64,000 nucleotides of DNA from Myroides marinus. GTDB taxonomy: Bacteria > Bacteroidota > Bacteroidia > Flavobacteriales > Flavobacteriaceae. Positions 35,184 to 45,900 of this stretch are shown here, one piece after another. Both the position numbers and the translations under genes were made by a program. The first letter of the stretch is position 1. Every line of letters starts with the position of its first letter. The notes beneath the pieces were generated by a model, which saw only the letters and a program-made list of their open reading frames with translations, was not told the DNA's origin and searched no databases. The stretch is taken from assembly GCF_900109075.1 (NCBI RefSeq), contig NZ_FNYS01000011.1, positions 61,115 to 125,114 on the forward strand, in the 5' to 3' direction.

Positions 35184-36428
35184 ATGAATAGTAAATTACT
35201 TTACCCCAAAAGTCTAGTAAGGAAAATCAACGAACAAACACTCAATCACAAGACCGTTTATCCCATCCTACTAGCAATTAGTTTCGGACATTTATGTAAC
35301 GATTTATTACAAGCTATAGTTCCTGCAGTCTATCCAATGTTAAAGACGAACTATAACTTAAGTTTTGCACAGATAGGTATTATTACATTCTGTTTTCAAA
35401 TTTCCTCTTCTTTACTCCAACCTCTTGTTGGAACATACACAGACAAACACCCAAAACCTTATTCACAAATGATCGGAATGATCTGTTCTATGCTAGGTGT
35501 AATTCTTTTGAGTTATGCTCCGAGTTATGCTATGGTGCTTTGTGCTGTAATTTTAATTGGTATAGGATCATCTATTTTCCATCCAGAGTCTTCTAGAGTA
35601 TCTTATGTAGCTTCTGGTGGTAAACGTAGCTTAGCGCAGTCTATATTTCAAATAGGAGGTAATACAGGTACCGCGCTTGCACCTTTACTAGTAGCGTGGA
35701 TTGTATTGCCAAAAGGACAACAGCACCTTCTTTGGTTCGTTGTAGTTTCTATTATTGCTCAATTTGTTTACGCATTTATAGGTGGGTGGTATAAAGATGT
35801 ATTAAAGAATCAAGTAGGAAAAGCAAAGAAAGCTATACGCATTCCTGAGTTATCTAAACTAAGAGTATGGACATCTATATTTGTACTATTATTATTGATA
35901 TTCTCTAAGTACTTCTATGTAGCAAGTATCTCTAGTTACTTTCAGTTTTATACAATGGAGAAGTTTGGTATCAGTGAAGTACAAGCACAAGTATATTTAT
36001 TTTACTTCTTATTAGCTGTTGCAGCTGGTACTTTAATTGGAGGTTTCTTTGGAGATAAAGTAGGACGTAAATACATTATTTGGTTCTCTGTATTAGGAGT
36101 AGCTCCATTTACATTAATGTTACCTTATGCTTCTTTAGAATGGACAGGAATATTAATTGTCATAATAGGACTAATTTTATCATCTGCATTCCCTTCAATC
36201 TTAGTATATGCCCAAGAGTTATTACCTCGTAAGATTGGTATGGTTTCAGGTTTATTCTATGGTTTCGCCTTTGGTATGGGAGGATTAGGATCAGCTGTTT
36301 TAGGATGGTGGGCAGACCGCACATCTATTGAGAACATCTATGTTATTTGTGCTTACTTACCACTAATAGGTATTATAGCAGCTTTCTTACCAAATATGAA
36401 GAAAGTTAAGTTTAGAGAAGAAGAGTAG
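35184..36428 (+). CDS. MFS transporter, fosmidomycin-resistance (Fsr) type
   Basis: 414 residues, twelve helices. The sequences SFGHLCNDLLQAIVPAVYPM, GIGSSIFHPESSRVSYVASG and SLAQSIFQIGGNTGTALAPL are hallmarks of the Fsr subfamily. GDKVGRKYI fits the MFS loop motif. Fsr proteins export fosmidomycin and other small molecules, so the natural substrate is open. Confidence 0.92.
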   Translation: MNSKLLYPKSLVRKINEQTLNHKTVYPILLAISFGHLCNDLLQAIVPAVYPMLKTNYNLSFAQIGIITFCFQISSSLLQPLVGTYTDKHPKPYSQMIGMICSMLGVILLSYAPSYAMVLCAVILIGIGSSIFHPESSRVSYVASGGKRSLAQSIFQIGGNTGTALAPLLVAWIVLPKGQQHLLWFVVVSIIAQFVYAFIGGWYKDVLKNQVGKAKKAIRIPELSKLRVWTSIFVLLLLIFSKYFYVASISSYFQFYTMEKFGISEVQAQVYLFYFLLAVAAGTLIGGFFGDKVGRKYIIWFSVLGVAPFTLMLPYASLEWTGILIVIIGLILSSAFPSILVYAQELLPRKIGMVSGLFYGFAFGMGGLGSAVLGWWADRTSIENIYVICAYLPLIGIIAAFLPNMKKVKFREEE

Positions 36429-36459
36429 TATTAGCTTATGATTAAATCCTAAAAGTTAT

Positions 36460-36504
36460 AAAACAGAAAAAGCGTAAGTGACTAACTTACGCTTTTTCTG
36501 TTTT
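36460..36504. terminator. Bidirectional terminator between Fsr-like gene and mgtE
   Basis: A 20-bp perfect stem (36460-36479 with 36485-36504), 5-base loop, A and T runs at both sides. Confidence 0.93.
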
Positions 36505-36514
36505 ATATAAATTG

Positions 36515-37828
36515 TTATAATATTTTTCCTGTTAAGAACATTGCTGCAATAGAGAAGTAAATAATCAATCCAGAAACGTCTACTAATGTAGCTACGAATG
36601 GAGCAGAGGCTGTAGCAGGGTCCATACCAAACTTTCTAAGGATAAATGGTATTAGTGAACCAGATAATGTCCCCCATAGGACAATGAATAAAAGTGATAC
36701 TGATACACTCAAACCAACAGCTACCCAATGTATTCCATAATCATAAATACCTGCTTCTTGCCAAATAAAGATTCTAACAAAACCAATGATACCTAATATT
36801 CCTCCTAGCATTACCCCAGAGGCTAATTCTTTGCGCATTACATACCACCAGTCACTTAGTTTTAGTTCTCCAAGTGCCATAGCACGGATGATAAGTGAAG
36901 CTGCCTGTGATCCAGAGTTACCTCCACTGGAGATGATTAAAGGAACGAATAGTGCTAGTACTACAGCTTTCTCTATTTCATCTTCGAAGTGTCCCATTGC
37001 TGAGGCTGTAAGCATTTCTCCTAAGAATAAGATAATAAGCCAACCTGCTCTTTTGCGGACAAGTTCAAATAAAGGTGTTTGAGTATAAGATAAATCTAAC
37101 TCTTCCATACCCCCAAACTTTTGGATATCTTCAGTGTCCCTATCTTTTATCGCATCTAAGATATCATCGAATGTAACAATACCTACTAATACTCCACTTT
37201 CTGTAATGATAGGAAGAGCAGAACGATCATACTTTTCAAATATATCAAAAGCATCTTCAGTCTTAGTTGTACTTGTTATAGAAACGAAAGTATTATCTAT
37301 CAAATCAGATATTAGCGTATTCTCATCTGCTAATACAAGTTCTCCAAGTTTTAAGTCATCAATTAACTTGTTGTGATCATCTACAACATAGATATAGTTT
37401 AATGTCTCTGCTTTTTTACCATATACCTTTATGTGGTCTAAAACTTGTCTTACTGTTTTATTCGCTTTTGTTTGTATATAAAGCGGAGTCATTAGACGAG
37501 CAATACTATCTTCTTTATACCCTATAAGGTTAAGAGCTATTTGTTTCTCTTTATCATTAAGTAAGTTGATAGAGTATTTGATTAACTCATCTGGAAAGTC
37601 TTCCAGTAATTCTGTACGGTCATCAGGCTCAAGGTTATTTAGTACATCAGCATAATCTTCTTGCGTCATACTGCGTACTATTTCCTCTTGAATGTTGATG
37701 TCTAAGAAGGAGAATACTTCAACTTTTAAGTCAGGTGAAAGCTTAAGAAACGAAAGGTTTCTTTCAGTTCTTTTCATCTCTGTAATAGCTTCAGCAATGT
37801 CAGCTGGGTGCATATCTTTAAAAGTCAT
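36515..37828 (-). CDS. mgtE: Magnesium transporter MgtE
   Basis: 437 residues. An N-terminal Mg2+-sensing domain (HPADIAEAI onward), two CBS domains (about 125-245) and five C-terminal helices. PLIISSGGNSGSQAASLIIRA and DPATASAPFVATLVDVSG are the pore and family motifs. The start trims about 15 residues from the usual N-terminus, but the domain begins intact. It is a gated Mg2+ channel in the inner membrane. No Mg2+ riboswitch is visible in its short leader. Confidence 0.95.
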   Translation of the reverse strand: MTFKDMHPADIAEAITEMKRTERNLSFLKLSPDLKVEVFSFLDINIQEEIVRSMTQEDYADVLNNLEPDDRTELLEDFPDELIKYSINLLNDKEKQIALNLIGYKEDSIARLMTPLYIQTKANKTVRQVLDHIKVYGKKAETLNYIYVVDDHNKLIDDLKLGELVLADENTLISDLIDNTFVSITSTTKTEDAFDIFEKYDRSALPIITESGVLVGIVTFDDILDAIKDRDTEDIQKFGGMEELDLSYTQTPLFELVRKRAGWLIILFLGEMLTASAMGHFEDEIEKAVVLALFVPLIISSGGNSGSQAASLIIRAMALGELKLSDWWYVMRKELASGVMLGGILGIIGFVRIFIWQEAGIYDYGIHWVAVGLSVSVSLLFIVLWGTLSGSLIPFILRKFGMDPATASAPFVATLVDVSGLIIYFSIAAMFLTGKIL

Positions 37829-37876
37829 AGATCGAAGTTTATTAAGGTGTTAGTATATTATTTCTTAAAAACTATG

Positions 37877-37884
37877 CAAAGGTA
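37877..37884 (-). promoter_or_regulatory. -7 box of mgtE
   Basis: On the minus strand TACCTTTG gives a leader of about 40 bases. Confidence 0.55.
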
Positions 37885-37962
37885 ATCTATACTAAGTGTA
37901 CTTTAAAATTTCTAATGATTTTTTAATAAAATAAACTTCTCTTAAGATTTTATCTATTTAAA

Positions 37963-39285
37963 CTATTGGTTATCTATAGCATTATCTAAAATTTGGGAAT
38001 CTAAGCTTTTCTTTGCTTTTGCACCCATTTCTTTTAATTTTTGAACAGAAGTAATTAAGTTTCCTTTACCCTCACTTAGTTTATTGAATGCGTTGTCATA
38101 TTCAATTTTAGTATCATCAATACGTTTACCTACTTTTTGTAAATCAGTAACAAGGCCAACAAATTTGTCATATAACAATCCTGCCTGTCTAGCTATTTCA
38201 TAAGCATTTTCTTGTTGTTTGCGTTGGCTCCACATAGTTTCTATTGTACGAAGAGTAGCTAATAGGGTAGAAGGAGTAACTATTACAATATTTTTTTCAA
38301 ATGCTTTTGTGTACAATGAATTATCAGCATTTATAGCTATAGAGAAAGCAGTTTCTATAGGGATAAATAATAAGACAAAGTCAGGACTAGTGCCTTTATA
38401 TAGTTCGTGGTAGTTCTTGTCTGATAAGCCATCTATATGCCTTTTTAGAGAGATAAGATGATCTTGTAGATAGCGCTTTTGTTCTTCGATATCTGTGGTA
38501 TTTACATATTGCTCGTATGCCACTAAAGATACTTTAGAGTCTACCACCATATGTCTGTTATCAGGTAAGTAGATTACTACATCTGGCTGTAGTCTATTGC
38601 CGTTCTCTGAAGTATAACTCTGTTGAGTCTCATATTCTCTTCCTTTTTCTAGCCCTGATTTTTCAAGGACACTTTCTAAGATCATTTCACCCCAGTTTCC
38701 TTGCATCTTATTATCTCCCTTCAAAGCTTTAGTCAGGTTAAGTGTTTCTTGACTCATCTTTTGGTTCATTTGTTGTAAACCAAATATCTGTTGACGTAAA
38801 GCAGCATGATGATCAATACTCTCTTTATGAGTTTGTTCTACCTTTTGTTCGAAGTGTAGTATTTTCTCTTGTAGAGGAGAGAGTAGTGTTTCTAAATTGA
38901 CTTTGTTTTGTTTAGTAAACTTATCACTTTTCTCTTCTAATATCTTATTCGCTAAGTTTTCAAATTCTATTGTAAATTTCTCTTGCAGTGCTAAAGTTTC
39001 TTTCTGCTGGGATTCTAATCGCTCTTGCAGATTTGTGTATTCTGTATCTCGGATAGAGATACGAGCTATTAACTCCTGATTGTCTAATCGGATAATTTCT
39101 AAGTTTTCTTCTGTATTTCTCTTTTCAGCTTTTAATTGTTCTATTTGTTTGTCTTTATAGTTATTGTCAGCTTGTAGTTTTATAAAATCAGTCGATGAGG
39201 TATTTTCTTTCTTTCCTGATTTACCAATAAAGAAAGCGATGATTATTAAAACAGCTAATAAAGCGATTAAGATTTCTTGTGACAT
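37963..39285 (-). CDS. rmuC: DNA recombination protein RmuC
   Basis: 440 residues. An N-terminal membrane helix (about 4-20) is followed by a long coiled coil rich in Glu, Lys and Gln (about 30-190). The RmuC nuclease-like domain comes next, with GNWGEMILESVLEKSGLEKG, PDVVIYLPDNRHMVVDSKVS and FIPIETAFSIA. RmuC limits inversions at inverted repeats in E. coli. No partner gene is adjacent. Confidence 0.95.
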   Translation of the reverse strand: MSQEILIALLAVLIIIAFFIGKSGKKENTSSTDFIKLQADNNYKDKQIEQLKAEKRNTEENLEIIRLDNQELIARISIRDTEYTNLQERLESQQKETLALQEKFTIEFENLANKILEEKSDKFTKQNKVNLETLLSPLQEKILHFEQKVEQTHKESIDHHAALRQQIFGLQQMNQKMSQETLNLTKALKGDNKMQGNWGEMILESVLEKSGLEKGREYETQQSYTSENGNRLQPDVVIYLPDNRHMVVDSKVSLVAYEQYVNTTDIEEQKRYLQDHLISLKRHIDGLSDKNYHELYKGTSPDFVLLFIPIETAFSIAINADNSLYTKAFEKNIVIVTPSTLLATLRTIETMWSQRKQQENAYEIARQAGLLYDKFVGLVTDLQKVGKRIDDTKIEYDNAFNKLSEGKGNLITSVQKLKEMGAKAKKSLDSQILDNAIDNQ

Positions 39286-39363
39286 AATAGACTACTTAGA
39301 TTAATACTCAAAAGTAGTAATTATAAGTGAAGTGAACCTTGTTAGTCCTGCTATGGTTTATAG

Positions 39364-39398
39364 CAAAAAAAAAGAGGTTAGCGTTAACTAACCTCTTT
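39364..39398 (-). terminator. Terminator of carB
   Basis: An 11-bp stem, AAAGAGGTTAG with its complement, 6-base loop and a T-run on the minus strand. Confidence 0.9.
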
Positions 39399-39422
39399 TA
39401 AAATATTTAGAATAAAATATTA

Positions 39423-42275
39423 TTATCTACTTAAGTACATTTTTCTACGAGAATAGATTTCATAAAACTGATCATCTCTTAAGTTTTCGATGAACAAGAT
39501 ACTTTCTCCTGTTGATTTCATCTCAGGTCCTAATGCTTTATTTACATTTTTGAACTTGTTGAATGAGAATACTGGAGTTTTGATTGCATATCCATTTAAT
39601 TGAGGATTGAAGTCAAAGTCAGTTACCTTGTTATGTCCTAACATTACTTTAGTCGCATAGTTTACATATGGTTCACCATAAGCTTTAGCGATGAAAGGAA
39701 CAGTTCTAGATGCTCTAGGGTTTGCTTCGATGATATAAACGATATCATCTTTAATAGCAAACTGAATGTTGATTAAACCAACTGTTTTTAAAGCTACAGC
39801 AATTTTTCTTGTGTGGTCTTTAATTTGGTTTAATACATACTCACCTAAGTTAAATGGAGGTAACATAGCGTGGCTATCACCAGAGTGAACCCCACAAGGC
39901 TCAATGTGCTCCATGATACCGATGATATGTACGTTCTCTCCATCACAGATAGCATCTGCTTCAGCTTCTATAGCACCAGCTAAGTAGTGGTCAAGTAATA
40001 ATGAGTTACCAGGAATAGAGTTAAGTAATTCGATTACGTGCTCTTCTAATTCTTTTTTATTGATAACAATCTTCATTCCTTGTCCTCCTAATACATAAGA
40101 AGGTCTTACTAATAGAGGGAAGTCTAATTTATCTGCTAATTGTAATGCTTGTTCAGCTGTTTTAGCTACACCAAATTGAGGGAATGGAATATCTAATTGC
40201 TCTAACAATGTAGAGAAACGACCTCTATCTTCAGCTAAGTCTAATGCGTCAAAGCTAGTTCCTAAGATCTTAATACCATTCTTCTCAAGTTTTTCAGCAA
40301 GTTTAAGAGCTGTTTGTCCTCCTAACTGTACGATAACACCTTCTGGTTTCTCATGTTGGATAATATCATAGATATGTTCCCAGAATACAGGTTCGAAGTA
40401 TAATTTGTTAGCTGTATCAAAGTCAGTAGATACTGTCTCTGGGTTACAGTTAATCATGATTGTTTCGTATCCACACTCTTCAGCAGCTAATACACCGTGC
40501 ACACAAGAGTAATCGAATTCGATACCTTGACCGATACGATTAGGTCCTGAACCCAATACAACTACTTTTTTCTTATCTGTTACGATACTTTCGTTAGATA
40601 CATAACGAGTACCATCAGGTCTTTCGATTTCAGCTTCGAAAGTAGAGTAGTAGTAAGGAGTTTTAGCAGGGAACTCAGCAGCACAAGTATCAACTAATTT
40701 GAACACACGTTGAATGTTCATATCATCACGTAGTGTGTGAACTTTACTTTCAACAGTATTTAGCATATGTGCGATTTGTCTATCTGCAAAACCTTTTTGT
40801 TTAGCTTCAAGTAATAAATCTTTAGGAAGAGTTTCCAGTGTATATTTAGAAATCTCTTTTTCTAACATATATAGTTCTTCGTATTGTTTTAAGAACCACA
40901 TGTCGATTTTAGTGATTTCATGAATTCTACTTAATGGAATACCATGTTGGATTGCATCATAGATAACGAAAACTCTGTCCCAGCTTGCGTGAGTAAGTTT
41001 GTCGATAATTTGGTCATAATTAGTGTATCCTTTACCGTCAGCACCTAAACCATTACGTTTAATCTCTAATGATTGAGTTGCTTTGTGTAACGCTTCTTGG
41101 AACGAACGTCCGATACCCATTACTTCCCCTACAGATTTCATTTGAAGACCTAATGTTCTATCAGCACCTTCAAATTTATCAAAGTTCCAACGAGGTATTT
41201 TAACGATTACATAATCTAAAGTAGGCTCGAATAAAGCTGATGTAGATTTAGTAATTTGGTTTTGTAACTCATCAAGTGTATATCCTAATGCAAGTTTAGT
41301 AGCAATCTTAGCGATAGGATAACCTGTAGCTTTAGATGCTAATGCAGAAGAACGAGATACACGAGGGTTAATTTCAATAGCTACGATATCTTCTTTTTCG
41401 TCTGGAGATACAGCGAACTGTACGTTACATCCACCAGCGAAGTTACCGATACTACGCATCATCTTGATTGATAGATCACGCATTCTTTGGAATGTTCTAT
41501 CAGATAAAGTCATAGCAGGAGCTACAGTGATACTATCTCCAGTGTGGATACCCATAGGGTCCATGTTTTCGATAGTACAGATGATTACTACGTTATCGTT
41601 TTTATCACGTAATAATTCTAATTCATATTCTTTCCATCCTAATAAAGCTTTATCAATTAAAACTTCGTGGATAGGAGAGGCTTCAAGACCATAAGTTAAT
41701 AAATCGTCGAAGTCTTCTTCTTTGTGAACGAAAGCAGCTCCAGTACCTCCAAGTGTAAATGAAGGACGAATAACTAATGGGAAACCAAATTTTTGAGCAA
41801 TCTCTTTTCCTTCTAAGAATGAAGTAGCAGTACTAGCTGGTGCAGCAGGTACGTCTATTTTCTCTAGAAGCTGTTTAAATTGTTCACGGTCTTCAGTGAT
41901 GTTAATAGCGTTGATATCAACTCCGATTAGGCGTACTCCGAAGTCAGCCCATATACCTTTCTCATCACATTCTAAACATAAGTTTAGAGCTGTCTGTCCT
42001 CCCATAGTAGGTAGTACAGCATCAATCTCAGGATGTGCTACAAGAATCTCGATAATAGATCTTGTTGTCAGTGGTTTTAAGTAAATATGATCTGCCATAG
42101 AAGGGTCAGTCATAATTGTAGCAGGGTTAGAGTTAATTAGAATAACTTTAATTCCTTCTTCTCTTAAAGATCTTGCTGATTGTGAACCAGAGTAATCGAA
42201 TTCACAAGCCTGTCCGATAATGATTGGTCCTGAACCAATGATTAATACAGTTTTGATAGAATTGTCTTTGGGCAT
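39423..42275 (-). CDS. carB: Carbamoyl-phosphate synthase large subunit
   Basis: 950 residues; makes carbamoyl phosphate from ammonia (supplied by CarA), bicarbonate and two ATP, for pyrimidines and arginine. Two homologous ATP-grasp halves are seen: the first begins KTVLIIGSGPIIIGQACEFDYSG, the second VVVLGSGPNRIGQGIEFDYS. The protein ends at YSRRKMYLSR. It therefore lacks the C-terminal MGS-like allosteric domain of about 120 residues found in the 1,073-residue E. coli enzyme. carA is not adjacent. Confidence 0.97.
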   Translation of the reverse strand: MPKDNSIKTVLIIGSGPIIIGQACEFDYSGSQSARSLREEGIKVILINSNPATIMTDPSMADHIYLKPLTTRSIIEILVAHPEIDAVLPTMGGQTALNLCLECDEKGIWADFGVRLIGVDINAINITEDREQFKQLLEKIDVPAAPASTATSFLEGKEIAQKFGFPLVIRPSFTLGGTGAAFVHKEEDFDDLLTYGLEASPIHEVLIDKALLGWKEYELELLRDKNDNVVIICTIENMDPMGIHTGDSITVAPAMTLSDRTFQRMRDLSIKMMRSIGNFAGGCNVQFAVSPDEKEDIVAIEINPRVSRSSALASKATGYPIAKIATKLALGYTLDELQNQITKSTSALFEPTLDYVIVKIPRWNFDKFEGADRTLGLQMKSVGEVMGIGRSFQEALHKATQSLEIKRNGLGADGKGYTNYDQIIDKLTHASWDRVFVIYDAIQHGIPLSRIHEITKIDMWFLKQYEELYMLEKEISKYTLETLPKDLLLEAKQKGFADRQIAHMLNTVESKVHTLRDDMNIQRVFKLVDTCAAEFPAKTPYYYSTFEAEIERPDGTRYVSNESIVTDKKKVVVLGSGPNRIGQGIEFDYSCVHGVLAAEECGYETIMINCNPETVSTDFDTANKLYFEPVFWEHIYDIIQHEKPEGVIVQLGGQTALKLAEKLEKNGIKILGTSFDALDLAEDRGRFSTLLEQLDIPFPQFGVAKTAEQALQLADKLDFPLLVRPSYVLGGQGMKIVINKKELEEHVIELLNSIPGNSLLLDHYLAGAIEAEADAICDGENVHIIGIMEHIEPCGVHSGDSHAMLPPFNLGEYVLNQIKDHTRKIAVALKTVGLINIQFAIKDDIVYIIEANPRASRTVPFIAKAYGEPYVNYATKVMLGHNKVTDFDFNPQLNGYAIKTPVFSFNKFKNVNKALGPEMKSTGESILFIENLRDDQFYEIYSRRKMYLSR

Positions 42276-42370
42276 TTTAATTGTGTTGTTATGTTAAATA
42301 CTTCGTTGTGAGTGAAGTAAGTTTAGTGTTGTTGTGTGTGATATAGGGTGTGTTTTACGACAAAGTATAA

Positions 42371-42402
42371 AAAAAGGCGTTACAAATAATAGTAACACCT
42401 TT
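42371..42402 (-). terminator. Terminator of rpmH
   Basis: A hairpin, AAAGGTGTTAC with GTAACGCCTTT on the minus strand, one mismatch, followed by a T-run. Confidence 0.8.
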
Positions 42403-42422
42403 ATCTATGTTTGACTCAAACA

Positions 42423-42584
42423 TTATTTTTTATGTCTTGTTTCACAAGAAACAGTCAATTTATGTCTTCCTTTAGCTCTTCTAGCAGCTAATACTTTTCT
42501 ACCGTTAGGAGTAGACATTCTATCCATGAAACCATGTTTGTTTCTTCTTTTTCTATTCGATGGTTGAAACGTTCTCTTGCTCAT
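42423..42584 (-). CDS. rpmH: 50S ribosomal protein bL34
   Basis: A 53-residue basic protein reading [19 protein letters not shown] and then [19 protein letters not shown], the universal bL34 pattern. The [10 protein letters not shown] tail is typical of Bacteroidota. It is a single gene between carB and leuB with its own promoter and terminator. dnaA and rnpA, its neighbours in many other bacteria, are absent here. Confidence 0.97.
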   Translation of the reverse strand: MSKRTFQPSNRKRRNKHGFMDRMSTPNGRKVLAARRAKGRHKLTVSCETRHKK

Positions 42585-42659
42585 TGCTTTTATCTTTAAA
42601 TCTTAAATTTTACTATTCTAACTAGGTCTTTCGATTAGCTGTTGCTTAAAAACCGAGTG

Positions 42660-42692
42660 CAAATATATAAAAGTCTTTTTAGTCTTACAAAA
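42660..42692 (-). promoter_or_regulatory. rpmH promoter
   Basis: On the minus strand TTTG (42691-42688), a 20-base spacer and TATATTTG (42667-42660) match the Bacteroidota consensus. A second TATATTTG lies further upstream at 42761-42754. Confidence 0.8.
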
Positions 42693-42796
42693 CGTTTTTG
42701 AAAAATATTTTCGAACATTAAAAATAACCTTGTGAAGTGCACTACTTACGGTACAAATATAATTATAAAATTTAAGAGTTATATGTATGTAATTAA

Positions 42797-43915
42797 TTAA
42801 ATTATAGTCGATTTGTTATACGGGATAGTATCTTTATAGCGATATCCTGTTCTGTATTTGATATGATTGCAAATGTAATCTCCAATGTCTGAAGTTATGA
42901 ATTTTGATGTTTTATCTAGGTCAGAAGTTAATACTCCAGCATTGATACAATGCAAAACGGCGTCTTGAATAGCTTCTGCAGCATCGTGTTCCCCTAGATG
43001 CTCTAACATCATCGCACCACTTAAGATAGAAGCAATAGGATTAGCGATACCTAAACCTTTAGCTTGTGGATATGAGCCGTGAATAGGTTCAAATAATGCA
43101 CTCTCATCTCCTACAGATGCTGAAGGTAATAAGCCAATAGACCCTCCAATTACACTAGCCTCATCCGAAATAATATCACCGAACATATTCTCTGTAAGTA
43201 TAACATCAAATTGTTTTGGGTTTAGGATTAATTGCATAGCCGCATTATCTACAAACATAAAGTCTAGTTCTACCTCTGGGAATTCCATAGCAATAGTTTT
43301 TACTACTTTTCGCCATAGTCTAGAAGTCTCTAATACATTCGCTTTATCAATTAGCGTTACCTTGTTATTTCGCTGTCTAGCTGCTTTAAAAGCTAATCTA
43401 GCGATACACTCTATCTCTTCTTGGTGATACGAACAGATATCTACTGCTGACTTTCCGTCAGCAGAAGTACTTTTGTCTCCGAAGTAGATACCGCTAATTA
43501 ATTCTCTATAAATTACCATATCAGTACCCTGAATGATGCTTTCTTTTAAAGGGCTTTTATCTATAAGCTTTTGATACGCCTTCACAGGGCGTACATTAGC
43601 ATATAGACCTAAAGCTTTTCTAAGGGCTAATAAGCCTTGTTCAGGACGTATCTTAGCCGATGGATCATTGTCGTATTTAGGATCTCCAATTGCTCCAAAA
43701 AGCACTGCATCCGAAGCCTTGCATTTCGCTAATGTATCTTGTGGCAAAGGATCATTTGTTTCGTCTATTGCAATAGCTCCGATAAGCGCTTCATGATATT
43801 GTAATTGGAACACATAAGTCTGTGCTGCTGCGTCTAATACTTTTTTTGTTTCGTGGATTACCTCTGGACCTATACCGTCACCTGGTAATACTGCTATATT
43901 GTATTTATTGATCAT
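42797..43915 (-). CDS. leuB: 3-isopropylmalate dehydrogenase
   Basis: 372 residues; oxidative decarboxylation of 3-isopropylmalate with NAD+ in leucine synthesis. The isocitrate-dehydrogenase family pattern is clear: AVLPGDGIGPEVI, LLALRKALGLYANVRP, the metal-binding region around NMFGDIISDEASVIGGSIG, and GSYPQAKGLGIANP. Last gene of leuACDB; only two bases separate it from leuD. Confidence 0.96.
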   Translation of the reverse strand: MINKYNIAVLPGDGIGPEVIHETKKVLDAAAQTYVFQLQYHEALIGAIAIDETNDPLPQDTLAKCKASDAVLFGAIGDPKYDNDPSAKIRPEQGLLALRKALGLYANVRPVKAYQKLIDKSPLKESIIQGTDMVIYRELISGIYFGDKSTSADGKSAVDICSYHQEEIECIARLAFKAARQRNNKVTLIDKANVLETSRLWRKVVKTIAMEFPEVELDFMFVDNAAMQLILNPKQFDVILTENMFGDIISDEASVIGGSIGLLPSASVGDESALFEPIHGSYPQAKGLGIANPIASILSGAMMLEHLGEHDAAEAIQDAVLHCINAGVLTSDLDKTSKFITSDIGDYICNHIKYRTGYRYKDTIPYNKSTII

Positions 43916-43917
43916 GA

Positions 43918-44508
43918 TTAGTATGATTTAGTAAGTTCAAAGGACTTTATTGCATCCTTTTTAGCAATTAAAAAGTCTATGTCATCATATCCATTGAGTA
44001 GACATATCTTTTTGTACAGATCTAAATCAAAGTGTTCTTTTTGATTGTTTATAGTGATAGATTGTTGTTCTACATCTACCTCTATTTTTATATCAGGATT
44101 ACTTTCTACCTCGTTAAATAAATAAGAGAGATATTCTTTACTCACCATAATAGGCAGTACACCATTATTTAGCGCATTGGTCTTAAATATATCAGCAAAA
44201 TAACTACTCACAATAACCTTAAAACCGTAATCAGACAGTGCCCAAGCAGCGTGTTCTCTACTACTACCACATCCGAAGTTATTACCAGCTATCAGTATTT
44301 CACCTGTATATCTTGTATTGTTAAGAGAGAAGTCTTTTTTCTCGCTACCATCGTTGTTATATCTCCAATCTCTAAATAGATTATCACCAAAACCTTCTCT
44401 ATTAATACTCTTTAAGAAACGCGCAGGGATAATCTGATCAGTATCGATGTTCTCTATTGCTAATGGTGTAGCAGTAGAGTTTATCTTAGTTAAGGCTTGC
44501 ATATTCAT
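43918..44508 (-). CDS. leuD: 3-isopropylmalate dehydratase small subunit
   Basis: 196 residues. The swivel-domain motif [16 protein letters not shown] and [14 protein letters not shown] are diagnostic. With LeuC it isomerises 2- to 3-isopropylmalate. Its start overlaps the end of leuC by 23 bases, consistent with coupled translation. Confidence 0.96.
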   Translation of the reverse strand: MNMQALTKINSTATPLAIENIDTDQIIPARFLKSINREGFGDNLFRDWRYNNDGSEKKDFSLNNTRYTGEILIAGNNFGCGSSREHAAWALSDYGFKVIVSSYFADIFKTNALNNGVLPIMVSKEYLSYLFNEVESNPDIKIEVDVEQQSITINNQKEHFDLDLYKKICLLNGYDDIDFLIAKKDAIKSFELTKSY

Positions 44509-45895
44509 TCATTTTAGAGTAAGTAATCTTTCCTTCCACAGCCACTATAGCAGCTGTTAATGGGCTCGCTAGTAATGTACGTGCCCCTTGTCCTTGTCTT
44601 CCTTCGAAGTTTCTATTTGAGGTCGATACACAGAATTCACCAGCAGGTATTTTGTCCTCATTCATTGCTAGACAGGCAGAACATCCTGGCTGTCTAATGA
44701 TAAAACCAGCCTCTTGAAACACCGTATCTAATCCTTCTTCTTTTATCTGAGCGACTACTTGTTGCGATCCAGGTACTATTAAAGCATTAATGTCTTTAGA
44801 AATCTGTTTACCTCTGATATAAGACGCAGCTACTCTAAAGTCTTCTATTCTAGCATTTGTACAACTACCTATAAATACGTGCTTAATCGGAATAGTATCC
44901 ACTGCTTGTCCTGGAAGTAATCCCATATAATGCAATGCTTTTTCTTCTGATTCATTCTTGTTAAATGGAATGAACGTATCTATATCAATACCCATACTAG
45001 GATTAGTACCATAAGTAATCATAGGTTTAATCTCTTCAGCATTGAAGTGGTATTCACAGTCAAACGCAGCTTCTTTATCTGTAGGTAAAGTCTTCCAGTA
45101 AGCTACTTTTTTATCCCACTCTTCTCCTTTAGGAGCAAAAGGTCTATCCTTGACATAAGCAAAAGTCGTCTCATCAGGAGCTATCATTCCTCCACGAGCT
45201 CCCATCTCTATACTCATATTACAGACAGTCATTCTTCCTTCCATACTCATCTCTTGGAACACATTACCAGCATATTCGCAGAAGTAGCCAGTACCCGCAT
45301 CCGTACCTACCTTTGAGATGATATATAGTATAACATCTTTAGGTTGTACATGACTATTTAATTTACCACTTACAGTAATACGCATAGTCTTAGGTTTATT
45401 CATTAAGATACATTGACTTGCGAATACTTGAGCTACTTGACTAGTTCCAATACCAAAGGCAATAGTTCCAAAAGCGCCGTGAGTAGAAGTATGGCTGTCT
45501 CCACACACCATACTCATACCAGGCTGAGTAATACCAAGTTCAGGTGCTATAATATGCACTATCCCTTGATACGGATGTCCTAAATCATAATATGTAATGT
45601 TGTTTTCCTTACAGTTTATTGCTAATTGCTCAACTTGTTGTTTTGATAAAGGATCTTTTATTGGTAATTCTTGATTCAGAGTTGGTACATTATGGTCTAC
45701 AGTAGCTACTATCTGCTCTGGTCTAAAGACAGGAATTTCTCGTTTCTTTAGTTCATCAAAAGCTTGTGGACTCGTTACCTCATGAATTAGATGTTTGTCT
45801 ATGTATAATATATCTGGTCCATTATCGACACTCTCTACAACATGGGCATCCCATACTTTGTCAAATAATGTTTTAGGTGTTTTACTCATTATCAA
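44486..45895 (-). CDS. leuC: 3-isopropylmalate dehydratase large subunit
   Basis: 469 residues of the aconitase superfamily. The 4Fe-4S ligands are in GSCTNAR and [25 protein letters not shown] is the substrate-site motif. The start is at MIMSKTPK or two codons later at MSKTPK; both are possible. Partner of LeuD. Five bases separate it from leuA. Confidence 0.96.
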   Translation of the reverse strand: MIMSKTPKTLFDKVWDAHVVESVDNGPDILYIDKHLIHEVTSPQAFDELKKREIPVFRPEQIVATVDHNVPTLNQELPIKDPLSKQQVEQLAINCKENNITYYDLGHPYQGIVHIIAPELGITQPGMSMVCGDSHTSTHGAFGTIAFGIGTSQVAQVFASQCILMNKPKTMRITVSGKLNSHVQPKDVILYIISKVGTDAGTGYFCEYAGNVFQEMSMEGRMTVCNMSIEMGARGGMIAPDETTFAYVKDRPFAPKGEEWDKKVAYWKTLPTDKEAAFDCEYHFNAEEIKPMITYGTNPSMGIDIDTFIPFNKNESEEKALHYMGLLPGQAVDTIPIKHVFIGSCTNARIEDFRVAASYIRGKQISKDINALIVPGSQQVVAQIKEEGLDTVFQEAGFIIRQPGCSACLAMNEDKIPAGEFCVSTSNRNFEGRQGQGARTLLASPLTAAIVAVEGKITYSKMNEYASLN

Positions 45896-45900
45896 TTGTT

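Noticed and set aside
42423..42584. rpmH as a marker of the origin region
   Set aside because: rpmH lies near dnaA in many proteobacteria, but its neighbours here are carB and leuB.
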